This document shows positions 1 to 7,847 of a stretch of 37,995 nt of DNA, one piece after another. Under the pieces are notes generated by a model. The model was not told where the DNA came from and did not search any database. It saw nothing but the letters and a program-made list of their open reading frames with translations. Every line of letters starts with the position of its first letter. The first letter of the stretch is position 1. Position numbers and translations under genes: made by a program. The stretch covers positions 1-37,995 of the forward strand of contig NZ_QENU01000017.1 in the NCBI RefSeq assembly GCF_003096995.1. The letters run 5' to 3'. The DNA is from Alitibacter langaaensis DSM 22999 (GTDB lineage: Bacteria; Pseudomonadota; Gammaproteobacteria; Enterobacterales; Pasteurellaceae).

Positions 1-108
1 GGAATGTGAATTTCGGTTTAACTTTGGAACACCCAAAATGCAGCTAAAAACATTGCGAAAATGGTGTGAAATTTAGGGCTAATCTACGTCAGCCCCTAAA
101 ATAAACAC

Positions 109-137
109 TTGAGTCAGCTAGGATTTTCGCCTATTAT
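109..137 (+). promoter_or_regulatory. Probable sigma-70 promoter of ycaO
   Basis: TTGAGT at 109-114 and TATTAT at 132-137 are separated by 17 bp. Transcription would begin about 20-25 bases before the Shine-Dalgarno AGGAG at 153-157. Both hexamers are close to consensus. Bases 1-108 hold only an imperfect inverted repeat (about 72-100, TTTAGGGCT against AGCCCCTAAA) without a T-run, possibly the tail of an upstream gene. Confidence 0.6.
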
Positions 138-166
138 GCGCACGACATTTTTAGGAGCGAAAACCA

Positions 167-1927
167 ATGACAGAACAAACCTTTATCCCCGGCAAAGATG
201 CAGCATTAGAAGACAGTATCGCCAAATTTAAACAAAAATTGACCGCACTTGGCTTTCATATTGAAGAAGCCTCTTGGTTAAATCCTGTGCCAAATGTGTG
301 GTCGGTGCATGTTCGTGATAAAGATTGCCCACAATGCTTTGCAAACGGTAAAGGCGCAAGCCAAAAAGCGGCGCTTGCTTCGGCATTGGGCGAATATTTT
401 GAGCGTCTTTCTACCAACTATTTCTTTGCGGATTATTATTTAGGTCAACAAATTGCCAACGGCGATTTTGTGCATTATCCCACTGAAAAATGGTTCCCGA
501 TTGAAGATGACGCAATGTTGCCTGAAGGCATTTTAGACGATTATTTATTGGGCTATTTTGATCCCGAGGGGGAATTAACCCCAGAACTTTTGGTGGATTT
601 GCAATCGGGCAATTATGATCGCGGCATTGTGGCGATGCCTTATATTCGCCAACGTGATCAGCAAACGGTGTATATTCCACAAAGTATTATCGCTAATCTT
701 TACGTTTCTAACGGAATGTCTGCGGGCAACACTAAAAATGAAGCGCGTGTGCAAGGTTTGTCGGAAGTGTTTGAGCGTTATGTAAAAAATAAAATTATCG
801 CCGAAGCCATTAGCCTGCCACGTATTCCTGATGATGTGATCGCGCAATATCCGACCATTCAAGCGTCCATTCAAAAATTGGAAGATGAGGGTTTTCCAAT
901 TTTGGCTTATGACGCATCGCTGGGCGGCAAATACCCTGTGATTTGTGTGATTTTGCTTAATCCAAATAACGGCACTTGTTTTGCCTCTTTCGGTGCGCAC
1001 CCTAATTTCCAAGTGGCATTTGAGCGCACGGTTACCGAGCTTTTGCAAGGTCGCAGTTTGAAAGATTTAGACGTTTTCACGCCGCCGTCATTTAACAATG
1101 ATGATGTGGCTGAACACGCCAACCTTGAAACCCATTTTATTGATTCAAGCGGTTTAATTTCTTGGGATTTATTCAAGCAAGACGCAGATTATGATTTTGT
1201 ACATTGGGATTTTTCAGGCACTACGCAGGAAGAATATAACAATCTAATGGCGATCTTTAATGCTGAGGGTAAAGAAGTTTACATTATGGATTATAACCAT
1301 TTAGATGTTTATGCTTGCCGCATTATTGTGCCGTCAATGTCAGATATTTACCCTGCCGATGATTTAATTTATGCAAACAACAATATGGGAATGGATTGGC
1401 GTGAAATTTTGTTAGATTTACCGCACTTCCACCACGCTGAAGACACCTATCAAGAATTGCTCGATGAATTAGACGATCAAGGCATTGATGATGCGACTCG
1501 TGTGCGTGAATTTATCGGCATTGTGCCGCCTGCAAAATCGGGCTGGGTAACATTGCGTATCGGCGAATTGAAATCAATGCTCTACCTTGCCTTAGGCGAT
1601 TTAGAATTAGCATTGGATTGGGCAAACTGGACATATAATATGAACAGCTCGGTGTTCACAGCAGAACGCGCCAATTATTATCGCTGTTTAATCAGTTCCA
1701 TCGAATTATTCTTAGATGAAAATCGCGATCCTGCGCAATATCGTATGGTCTTTGAGAAAATGTACGGTAAAAGTGCGGTCGAATTTGCTTGGAATGCGGT
1801 GCAAGGTGGCAATCCATTCTATGATTTATTGGCGGATGATGAAAATTTACAGAAATTTACCGCTCATCAGAAATTGCTCGCCGCCTATGAAAAACTGCAA
1901 AAAGCAAAACGTGAGAATTGGAAATAA
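167..1927 (+). CDS. ycaO: YcaO, ribosomal protein S12 methylthiotransferase accessory factor
   Basis: The protein has 586 residues, the same length as E. coli YcaO. In E. coli this protein is reported to assist RimO-dependent methylthiolation of ribosomal protein S12 and is an ATP-binding YcaO-fold enzyme. The N-terminus (TFIPGKDAALEDSIAKF), the ALGEYFERLSTNYFF segment near residues 75-90, the NEARVQGLSEVFERYVKN segment near 190-210 and the C-terminal helical (TPR-like) third all match that subfamily from memory. The start has a good Shine-Dalgarno AGGAG nine bases upstream and a probable promoter. A terminator follows the stop, so the gene is probably transcribed alone. YcaO proteins in peptide natural-product clusters make azolines, but no precursor peptide or modifying partner is present, so the housekeeping role is favoured. 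Confidence 0.93.
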   Translation: MTEQTFIPGKDAALEDSIAKFKQKLTALGFHIEEASWLNPVPNVWSVHVRDKDCPQCFANGKGASQKAALASALGEYFERLSTNYFFADYYLGQQIANGDFVHYPTEKWFPIEDDAMLPEGILDDYLLGYFDPEGELTPELLVDLQSGNYDRGIVAMPYIRQRDQQTVYIPQSIIANLYVSNGMSAGNTKNEARVQGLSEVFERYVKNKIIAEAISLPRIPDDVIAQYPTIQASIQKLEDEGFPILAYDASLGGKYPVICVILLNPNNGTCFASFGAHPNFQVAFERTVTELLQGRSLKDLDVFTPPSFNNDDVAEHANLETHFIDSSGLISWDLFKQDADYDFVHWDFSGTTQEEYNNLMAIFNAEGKEVYIMDYNHLDVYACRIIVPSMSDIYPADDLIYANNNMGMDWREILLDLPHFHHAEDTYQELLDELDDQGIDDATRVREFIGIVPPAKSGWVTLRIGELKSMLYLALGDLELALDWANWTYNMNSSVFTAERANYYRCLISSIELFLDENRDPAQYRMVFEKMYGKSAVEFAWNAVQGGNPFYDLLADDENLQKFTAHQKLLAAYEKLQKAKRENWK

Positions 1928-1937
1928 CCGCTCAATC

Positions 1938-1971
1938 AACGCACGTGAAAACGTGCGTTATTTTTAATTTT
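1938..1971 (+). terminator. Rho-independent terminator after ycaO
   Basis: A 9-bp perfect stem AACGCACGT/ACGTGCGTT (1938-1946 and 1951-1959) closes a GAAA tetraloop and is followed by ATTTTTAATTTT. It lies only 11 bases before the next gene, whose Shine-Dalgarno AAGGAAAG begins at 1972. Confidence 0.85.
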
Positions 1972-1982
1972 AAGGAAAGTCT

Positions 1983-2876
1983 ATGGCTTTTAGCTCTTTA
2001 TTTACGCTGTTGGACGACATCGCGGCGGTATTAGATGATGTCTCGCTGATGACAAAAGTCGCCACAAAAAAAACCGTTGGCGTGCTAAGCGATGATTTAG
2101 CATTAAACGCCAACAAAGTAAGCGGCAAAGACATTCGCCCTGAACAAGAATTGCCCATTGTTTGGGCAGTGGCAAAAGGCTCAATTTGGAATAAAGTGAT
2201 TTTAATTCCGCTCGCTTTGTTACTGTCTGTTTATCTGCCAGCCGCTATCAATGTTTTATTAATCATTGGCGGGGCTTATTTGTGTTTTGAGGGCGCAGAG
2301 AAACTGCTCGAAAAATTTCTACACAAAAACGAACCGCACTTGCCAGATGCTCATTTAAGCGAGCATTTAAATGAAGATCACGCGCCCAAAGTCGAAAGCG
2401 AAAAAGAAAAAATTTACGGCGCGATTCGCACTGACTTTATTTTGTCCACGGAAATTATCATTATTGCGCTAGGCTCAATACAAGAAGCGGATACGCTAAC
2501 CCGCGTATTAACGCTTTGTACGGTGGGATTGGGCATTACGATTTTTGTTTATGGGCTTGTGGCGTTAATTGTGAAATTAGACGACATCGGCTTATGGATG
2601 ATGAAGAAAAGATCGGCACTTTCGCAGCAAATCGGGCGATTATTGCTGATTATTATGCCTTGGTTTATGAAATCTCTTTCTGTTATCGGCACAATCGCGA
2701 TGTTCTTAGTTGGCGGCGGCATTTTTGTGCATTATCTGCCTGCGGTCCATCATTTTGTTGCGAGCCTTAATATTCCAAGTGCGGTCAGTTTTTTAGCAAA
2801 TTTTGCGGTGGGATTGGTGCTAGGAATGGCATTATGTTTAATCATTCTGCCGATGATGAAATTAGTGAAAAGGTAA
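1983..2876 (+). CDS. yedI: DUF808 family inner-membrane protein (YedI-like)
   Basis: The protein has 297 residues. The N-terminal part (SSLFTLLDDIAAVLDDVS, then a region with TKKTVGVLSDDLALNA) is characteristic of the DUF808/YedI family, whose function is unknown. Four to six hydrophobic segments are visible: about 68-100, 150-165, 172-196, 220-245 and 265-290. The polar stretch at about 108-145 is rich in His, Glu and Lys and is probably cytoplasmic or periplasmic. The Shine-Dalgarno AAGGAAAG sits four bases before the ATG. An A8 run at about 2065-2072 encodes TKKT. The gene ends six bases before the Nif3-family gene, so the two are probably co-transcribed. Length is close to that of E. coli YedI (about 305). 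Confidence 0.85.
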   Translation: MAFSSLFTLLDDIAAVLDDVSLMTKVATKKTVGVLSDDLALNANKVSGKDIRPEQELPIVWAVAKGSIWNKVILIPLALLLSVYLPAAINVLLIIGGAYLCFEGAEKLLEKFLHKNEPHLPDAHLSEHLNEDHAPKVESEKEKIYGAIRTDFILSTEIIIIALGSIQEADTLTRVLTLCTVGLGITIFVYGLVALIVKLDDIGLWMMKKRSALSQQIGRLLLIIMPWFMKSLSVIGTIAMFLVGGGIFVHYLPAVHHFVASLNIPSAVSFLANFAVGLVLGMALCLIILPMMKLVKR

Positions 2877-2882
2877 AAATGA

Positions 2883-3656
2883 ATGATGAATAATCTTGAA
2901 CTTGAACAAATTCTTAATCAAAAACTAAACAGCCAGGCGATTAGTGATTATGCGCCGAATGGCTTGCAAGTGGAGGGTAAAGCGGAAATCCAAAAGATCA
3001 TCACGGGGGTTACTGCTACACAGGCATTAATTGATGCAGCGGTGGCGAAACAAGCCGATGCCATTTTAGTTCATCACGGCTATTTTTGGAAAAGTGAAAA
3101 CCCTTGTATTCGTGGAATGAAAGGCAAACGCATTAAAACTTTGCTAGTCAATGATATTAATTTATATGGCTATCATTTGCCTGTTGATGTTCACTCTGAA
3201 TTAGGCAACAACGCCCAGCTCGCGCATTTGCTCGGCATCGCAAATCTGCAACCGTTGGAAGATTCGCCGCATAGCATTCCGATGTTTGGCGAACTGTCTG
3301 AAGCCATTTCGGTGAATCATTTTGCCACGCGCATTGAGCAAGTGCTACAACGCAAACCGACAGTATGTGATGCATCAGAATTTAGCCAAAACGCACCGCA
3401 CTTGATCCGCAAAGTTGGCATTTGCACGGGGGGCGGACAGGGCTATATTGATCTTGCAGCGCAAATGGGCTGCGATGCGTTTATCAGCGGCGAAATTTCT
3501 GAGCAGACTACCCATTCCGCTCGTGAACAGGGCATTCATTATTTTGCCTGCGGACATCACGCCACCGAGCGTTACGGCATTAAAGCCTTAGGGGAATGGC
3601 TGGCACAGCAATATGGTTTCAATGTGGAATTTGTGGATATTGATAATCCTGCCTAA
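2883..3656 (+). CDS. ybgI: Nif3-like dinuclear metal-centre protein (YbgI family)
   Basis: The protein has 257 residues and belongs to the Nif3/DUF34 family. These form hexameric toroids with a two-metal site; E. coli YbgI was crystallised, and GTP cyclohydrolase-like activity has been suggested for relatives. The metal-binding motifs are visible: ILVHHGYFW near residue 60, the HxxxD of YHLPVDVHSELGNNAQLA near 97-110, and GHHATERYGI near 223-232. The N-terminus (DYAPNGLQVEG) is also typical. Two adjacent ATG codons (2883 and 2886) could start it. A purine-rich GAAAAGG at the end of the upstream gene can serve as ribosome-binding site. The last codon and stop lie in the first unit of a short degenerate tandem repeat that continues downstream. 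Confidence 0.9.
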   Translation: MMNNLELEQILNQKLNSQAISDYAPNGLQVEGKAEIQKIITGVTATQALIDAAVAKQADAILVHHGYFWKSENPCIRGMKGKRIKTLLVNDINLYGYHLPVDVHSELGNNAQLAHLLGIANLQPLEDSPHSIPMFGELSEAISVNHFATRIEQVLQRKPTVCDASEFSQNAPHLIRKVGICTGGGQGYIDLAAQMGCDAFISGEISEQTTHSAREQGIHYFACGHHATERYGIKALGEWLAQQYGFNVEFVDIDNPA

Positions 3657-3701
3657 ACTGCCCTAAACCCAGCCCTAAGCCAGCCCTAAACTCGGCTAAA
3701 G
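3649..3701. repeat. Degenerate 11-bp tandem repeat running out of the ybgI stop codon
   Basis: Five units are visible: a 9-bp CTGCCTAAA (3649-3657, which contains the stop codon), then 11-bp units CTGCCCTAAAC (3658-3668), CCAGCCCTAAG (3669-3679), CCAGCCCTAAA (3680-3690) and CTCGGCTAAAG (3691-3701). The last unit runs into an uptake sequence at 3699-3707. Every unit contains TAA. It looks like slippage-type expansion of the gene end. Confidence 0.7.
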
Positions 3702-3734
3702 TGCGGTCAAAAAAGTAAAAGTTTTTAATGACGA

Positions 3735-3751
3735 ATAGCGATTATCGCTAT
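3735..3751. promoter_or_regulatory. Perfect 8+1+8 inverted repeat upstream of fabI
   Basis: ATAGCGAT-T-ATCGCTAT is a perfect palindrome about 52 bases upstream of the fabI -35 box. No T-run follows, so it is not a standard terminator. It could be a dimeric repressor or activator site. It does not resemble the E. coli FadR or FabR sites as I recall them, and the binding protein is unknown. Confidence 0.45.
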
Positions 3752-3802
3752 CAATATTTCGATATATATTTGGCGCGGAAATAAAGAGAAAACACATCAG
3801 CT

Positions 3803-3831
3803 TTGTCAAGCAAACAAATTTCCTTTATACT
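3803..3831 (+). promoter_or_regulatory. Probable sigma-70 promoter of fabI
   Basis: TTGTCA (3803-3808) and TATACT (3826-3831) are separated by exactly 17 bp and lie 37 bases before the fabI ATG. Both hexamers match consensus at five of six positions. Confidence 0.75.
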
Positions 3832-3867
3832 ACGCGCGATTTTTCAACAACCAAATAGGATTTCAAT

Positions 3868-4656
3868 ATGGGTTTCTTAACAGGTAAACGAATTTTAGTG
3901 ACAGGTCTTGCTAGCAACCGTTCAATCGCATACGGTATCGCAAAAGCCTTAAAAGCACAGGGCGCAGAATTAGCCTTTACCTATCTCAACGATAAATTAC
4001 AACCGCGTGTAGAAGAATTTGCTAAAGAATTTGGCTCAGAGATCGTGCTTCCATTAGATGTTGCCACCGATGAATCGATCCAAAACTGCTTTGCGGATTT
4101 GAATAAAGTATGGGATAAATTCGATGGTTTTGTTCACGCCATTGCGTTTGCACCGGGTGATCAATTAGACGGTGATTATGTGAACGCAGCTACTCGTGAA
4201 GGCTATCGCATTGCGCACGACATTAGTGCTTATAGCTTTGTGGCAATGGCACAGGCTGCGCGTCCATTCTTAAACGAAAATGCATCATTATTAACCCTTT
4301 CATACTTAGGGGCTGAGCGTGCAATTCCTAACTACAATGTGATGTGTTTAGCCAAGGCTTCTCTTGAAGCAGCAACTCGTGTAATGGCTGCGGATTTAGG
4401 CAAAGATGGCATTCGTGTCAACGCAATCTCTGCAGGCCCTATCCGCACGTTAGCGGCATCTGGCATTAAAAACTTCAAAAAAATGCTTTCTGCATTTGAG
4501 AAAACCGCTGCATTACGCCGTACAGTAACCATTGACGATGTGGGCAACTCTGCTGCATTCTTATGTTCTGATTTAGCATCTGGCGTAACAGGCGAAATCT
4601 TACACGTTGATGCAGGTTTCAGCATTACTGCAATGGGCGAGTTAGGCGAAGAATAA
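3868..4656 (+). CDS. fabI: Enoyl-[acyl-carrier-protein] reductase (NADH), FabI
   Basis: FabI catalyses the last, NADH-dependent step of each elongation cycle in type II fatty acid synthesis in the cytoplasm. The protein has 262 residues, the same as E. coli FabI, and is a short-chain dehydrogenase fold. The cofactor loop [13 protein letters not shown] (13-25) and the catalytic Tyr146, Tyr156 and Lys163 (in [19 protein letters not shown]) are present. [13 protein letters not shown], the substrate-binding segment, is also present. Position 93 (E. coli numbering, no gaps needed) is Ala instead of Gly. The Shine-Dalgarno AGGA lies seven bases before the ATG, with a near-consensus promoter upstream and a terminator downstream, so it is probably monocistronic. 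Confidence 0.97.
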   Translation: MGFLTGKRILVTGLASNRSIAYGIAKALKAQGAELAFTYLNDKLQPRVEEFAKEFGSEIVLPLDVATDESIQNCFADLNKVWDKFDGFVHAIAFAPGDQLDGDYVNAATREGYRIAHDISAYSFVAMAQAARPFLNENASLLTLSYLGAERAIPNYNVMCLAKASLEAATRVMAADLGKDGIRVNAISAGPIRTLAASGIKNFKKMLSAFEKTAALRRTVTIDDVGNSAAFLCSDLASGVTGEILHVDAGFSITAMGELGEE

Positions 4657-4675
4657 TTCGTTCCATAACCAAAAC

Positions 4676-4708
4676 AAACGGGCGCTTATTTAGCGTCCGT
4701 TTTTATTT
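4676..4708 (+). terminator. Rho-independent terminator after fabI
   Basis: An 11-bp stem AAACGGGCGCT/AGCGTCCGTTT (4676-4686, 4692-4702, one G-U pair) with a 5-base loop runs into TTTTTATTT. Confidence 0.88.
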
Positions 4709-4798
4709 GCGCTTATCATTTCCTTGCTGTGAGCAAACAGACGCAGGCAATAAAATTCTTCTTTGCTAAAAAGCTTAAAAATATCCCCTGCTAATCCA

Positions 4799-4827
4799 AT
4801 GACTTTCTAGCCTAAATCCACTATAAT
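4799..4827 (+). promoter_or_regulatory. Candidate promoter of rnb
   Basis: ATGACT (4799-4804, four of six) and a perfect TATAAT (4822-4827) are 17 bp apart. The start would be near 4834, giving a leader of about 80 bases that contains a hairpin with a U-rich tail. Confidence 0.55.
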
Positions 4828-4872
4828 TCGCAAAATTCATATAGTGCAAAATTCCTATTATGCAATAACTCT

Positions 4873-4902
4873 AGGGTGCAATGTGTTGCGCCTTTTATTT
4901 TT
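4873..4902 (+). promoter_or_regulatory. Hairpin with U-rich tail in the rnb leader
   Basis: AGGGTGCAA (4873-4881) pairs with TTGCGCCTT (4886-4894) over nine positions, two of them G-U, around a TGTG loop, and is followed by TTATTTTT. It lies between the candidate promoter and the rnb ATG. It could act as an attenuator or an RNase-sensitive leader element, or be incidental. It also shows why the upstream in-frame ATG at 4881, which lies inside this stem, is unlikely to be the start. Confidence 0.4.
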
Positions 4903-4916
4903 CAAGCGAAGAAATT

Positions 4917-6896
4917 ATGTTCCAAAACAACCCTTTACTATCTCAACTTAAACAACAAATCCGTGATAGCAAGCCGCACGTGGAAGGCGTGGTGAAAGCG
5001 TCAGATAAAGCCTTTGGCTTTTTAGAAACCGACAAAGAAAGTTACTTTATTGCGCCGCCAGATATGAAAAAAGTGATGCACGGCGATAAAATCAAAGCGG
5101 TGATTGAAGAAGCGAACGGCAAAAAACAAGCTGTGCCTGAAGAGCTGATCGAGCCAATGCTCACCCGTTTTATTGCCAAAGTGCGGTTTAATAAAGACAA
5201 GAAATTGCAAGTGTTAGTGGATCACCCAAACATTAATCAGCCGATTGGCGCAAATCAGCTGAAATCCGTGAAAGAAGAATTGCAAGAGGGCGATTGGGTG
5301 GTAGCCACTTTAAAAACGCACCCTTTACGTGATGATCGTTTTTTATTTGCCAATATTCAGAGCTTGATTTGTCGCAAAGATGATGAATTTGCCCCTTGGT
5401 GGGTCACGTTGGCGCGCCACGAACAATCTCGCTATCCAGTGCAAGGGCAAGCGAGCTATGAAATGTTGGATACACAAACTCGCGAAGATTTGACCGCACT
5501 TCATTTTGTCACCATTGATAGCGAAAGCACGCAAGATATGGACGATGCCTTATTCATCGAGAAAATCGAAGAAAATGGCGTACAAACAGGTTGGCGTTTA
5601 GTGGTGGCGATTGCTGATCCTACCGCTTATATCGCCCTTGATTCGCAAATTGAGAAAGATGCTCGACAACGCTGTTTTACCAATTATTTGCCGGGCTTTA
5701 ATATCCCAATGTTGCCACGGGAACTGTCTGATGATCTCTGCTCTTTAGTGCCAAATGAATCGCGCCCCGCCCTTGTTTGCTATATCGAAACCGATATGCA
5801 AGGAGAAATCACGAATAAACCGCGTTTTTTGTCGGCGACGGTGCAATCCAAAGCAAAACTCGCCTACAATTGGGTTTCAGATTATTTAGAACAGCAAGAA
5901 AATGCTTGGCAGCCAGAAACCGCAGAAATTGCGGAACAAGTCCACAATTTACATCAATTTGCCTTGGCGCGTATTCAATGGCGCAAAACTCACGGGTTAT
6001 TATTTAAAGAAAAACCTGATTACAGCTTTGTATTGGCAGAAAATGGCCACGTACAAGAGATTAAAGCGGAACATCGCCGCATAGCCAATCAAATGATCGA
6101 AGAATCAATGATTATCGCCAATATTTGCTGCGCCCATTATCTCGATGAACAGGCGAAAACAGGGATTTTTAACACCCACAAGGGCTTTGATAGCAAGTTT
6201 TTGACGAATGCGCATAACTTTTTAATGGCGAATTTCGCCAATGATGAAAACCGCGCTGAACTCGAACAAGGCTATGGGGTAGACAACCTATCGACCTTAA
6301 CCGGTTATTGCCAAATGCGCCATGATATTGAGCCTTATGAAGGGGATTATTATGAATTGCGGTTGCGCCGATTCTTAACCTTTGCGGAATTTAAATCCGA
6401 GCTTGCACCCCACTTTGGCTTAGGATTAACAGGCTATGCTACTTGGACTTCGCCAATTCGTAAATATTCAGATATGGTGAATCATCGCTTAATCAAAGCG
6501 ACACTCGCCAATCAGCCTTGCGAAAAACCTGCTGATGAAATTTTAGTGCGCTTACAAGAAGCACGCCGCCAAAATCGTCTTGTTGAACGTGATATTGCAG
6601 ACTGGTTATATTGCCGTTATTTGGCGGAAAAAGTCAGTGAAAAACCTGAATTTGATGCCGAAGTGCAAGATGTGATGCGTGGCGGTATGCGTGTACAACT
6701 CATTGAAAATGGGGCGAGTGTGTTTATCCCTGCTTCTACTATTCATCCGAATAAAGACGAAATGGAAGTGAACAATGATGAACTTGCGCTTTATATTAAT
6801 GGCGAGCGCAAATATAAAATCGGCGATATTGTGAAAGTGCAACTCATTGAAGTGAAAGAAGAAACACGCAGTTTAATTGGTAATTTAATTAGTTAA
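4917..6896 (+). CDS. rnb: Exoribonuclease II (RNase II)
   Basis: RNase II is a processive 3'-to-5' hydrolytic exoribonuclease that degrades single-stranded RNA. Starting at 4917 gives 659 residues beginning MFQNNPLLSQLKQQI, which aligns with the E. coli N-terminus. An in-frame ATG at 4881 would add 12 residues unlike the family. The cold-shock domains occupy about the first 170 residues. The RNB catalytic domain carries the metal-binding signature DSESTQDMDDALF (near residues 200-215), then FTNYLPGFNIPMLPRELSDDLCSL and the Arg-containing HFGLGLTGYATWTSPIRKYSDM. The S1 domain is at about 570-655 (GGMRVQLIENGASVFIPA). A terminator follows. fabI and rnb are also neighbours in H. influenzae. Confidence 0.96.
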   Translation: MFQNNPLLSQLKQQIRDSKPHVEGVVKASDKAFGFLETDKESYFIAPPDMKKVMHGDKIKAVIEEANGKKQAVPEELIEPMLTRFIAKVRFNKDKKLQVLVDHPNINQPIGANQLKSVKEELQEGDWVVATLKTHPLRDDRFLFANIQSLICRKDDEFAPWWVTLARHEQSRYPVQGQASYEMLDTQTREDLTALHFVTIDSESTQDMDDALFIEKIEENGVQTGWRLVVAIADPTAYIALDSQIEKDARQRCFTNYLPGFNIPMLPRELSDDLCSLVPNESRPALVCYIETDMQGEITNKPRFLSATVQSKAKLAYNWVSDYLEQQENAWQPETAEIAEQVHNLHQFALARIQWRKTHGLLFKEKPDYSFVLAENGHVQEIKAEHRRIANQMIEESMIIANICCAHYLDEQAKTGIFNTHKGFDSKFLTNAHNFLMANFANDENRAELEQGYGVDNLSTLTGYCQMRHDIEPYEGDYYELRLRRFLTFAEFKSELAPHFGLGLTGYATWTSPIRKYSDMVNHRLIKATLANQPCEKPADEILVRLQEARRQNRLVERDIADWLYCRYLAEKVSEKPEFDAEVQDVMRGGMRVQLIENGASVFIPASTIHPNKDEMEVNNDELALYINGERKYKIGDIVKVQLIEVKEETRSLIGNLIS

Positions 6897-6924
6897 TAAG
6901 CTAATTCCCCAAAACATTAATAGT

Positions 6925-6956
6925 AAAACCAGTCAGTAATGCTGACTGGTTTTTAT
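6925..6956 (+). terminator. Rho-independent terminator after rnb (possibly bidirectional)
   Basis: A 12-bp perfect stem AAAACCAGTCAG/CTGACTGGTTTT (6925-6936, 6942-6953) around TAATG is followed by TATTAT. On the minus strand the stem also ends in TTTT, so it may also stop transcription of the convergent YwiC-like gene ending at 7054. Bases 6957-7053 show nothing further. Confidence 0.85.
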
Positions 6957-7053
6957 TATGCGCAGTATTTGCGCTAGCTATTTTCAAAGATCATTCAAAT
7001 AACGGCTTCCTGCTTAATCCGTCAGTTATGCATTTTCATTGGTGCTAAGCCCT

Positions 7054-7776
7054 TTATAAAGTCGCCCATAAAAGCATAATGAAAAATAACAGCGATACCG
7101 CAAACTCAATAAGCCCAACCTGTTTCACCGTCAATTTATAGCGCCGCAACAAAATTGCTCGCAGAAATGCTGGCACAAAGGTCAGCGATAAGGCATATTG
7201 TTGGCATAGAATAAACCCAAAAACACAAAATCCGTGCAAGCCAATAGATGCCCAATAATAACGGGGATTTTTGCGCTCTCGCATCATCGACTTCACATAT
7301 AGCGTAGTGCCGATAAAAAATAAACTGGGATACAAGGCAACCTGCCATATTTTGCTATCAAAGGTGGCGGCAGAAAAATAATAGGCGCCCATTCCTGCTA
7401 GGGCAAAAATCGCAATGCCAGCTAAATCATTACACAAAGCGCGCTCATTTTTGCTTCGGGTGTAATAAATTGCCACAAAGATTAAAGGCAACATCGCCAA
7501 ACCAAACCCTACTACCTGCCAATGATAATACAAAACTGGCACAGAAAAGACCACACTTGCGAGCGCATAAATGCCGCTCCAGCGCACATATTCTTGTTTG
7601 TCCTTAATTTGGGGCTTAAATAAATTCAGAAAAGGATAGGTCATTAAATATAAAGAAAACCACGCCAACAGCAGAAACAAATGCGCCCAAACAGGCTGAG
7701 CGAGCAACATTCCATAGAAAAATGGCAGCAGAGCCATTACAATGGCACCATGTTGGTTTGAAATCAGTAATTTCAT
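7054..7776 (-). CDS. YwiC-like integral membrane protein
   Basis: The protein has 240 residues from the preferred start. It is very hydrophobic, with about seven or eight predicted membrane segments. The N-terminus ISNQHGAIVMALLPFFYG is the signature of the YwiC-like family, which carries a conserved near-N-terminal QHGA. The function of that family is not established. I chose the ATG at 7776 because AAGGAT lies eight bases upstream on the minus strand; an in-frame ATG at 7821 would add 15 polar residues without a ribosome-binding site. The gene is divergent from the RidA-like gene, with only about 70 bases between the two starts, and appears to be a single transcription unit. Confidence 0.8.
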   Translation of the reverse strand: MKLLISNQHGAIVMALLPFFYGMLLAQPVWAHLFLLLAWFSLYLMTYPFLNLFKPQIKDKQEYVRWSGIYALASVVFSVPVLYYHWQVVGFGLAMLPLIFVAIYYTRSKNERALCNDLAGIAIFALAGMGAYYFSAATFDSKIWQVALYPSLFFIGTTLYVKSMMRERKNPRYYWASIGLHGFCVFGFILCQQYALSLTFVPAFLRAILLRRYKLTVKQVGLIEFAVSLLFFIMLLWATL

Positions 7777-7847
7777 CGGCAAATCCTTTTTGTGAAAGGC
7801 TTCATTGTATTTAATCGACAAAATTAGTCAATTTTATGGAGAAAAAA

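Noticed and set aside
167-1927. YcaO as part of a ribosomal peptide natural-product cluster
   Set aside because: The protein is close to E. coli YcaO over its whole length, and no precursor peptide, protease, dehydrogenase or exporter lies nearby.
2060-2075. A8 run in the DUF808 gene as a phase-variation switch
   Set aside because: It is a short run encoding T-K-K-T in a conserved part of a housekeeping-type membrane protein; nothing suggests variable expression. Sequencing many isolates would settle it.
4881-4916. Upstream ATG extending rnb by 12 residues
   Set aside because: The extra residues do not match the family, there is no Shine-Dalgarno, and the codon lies in the leader hairpin.
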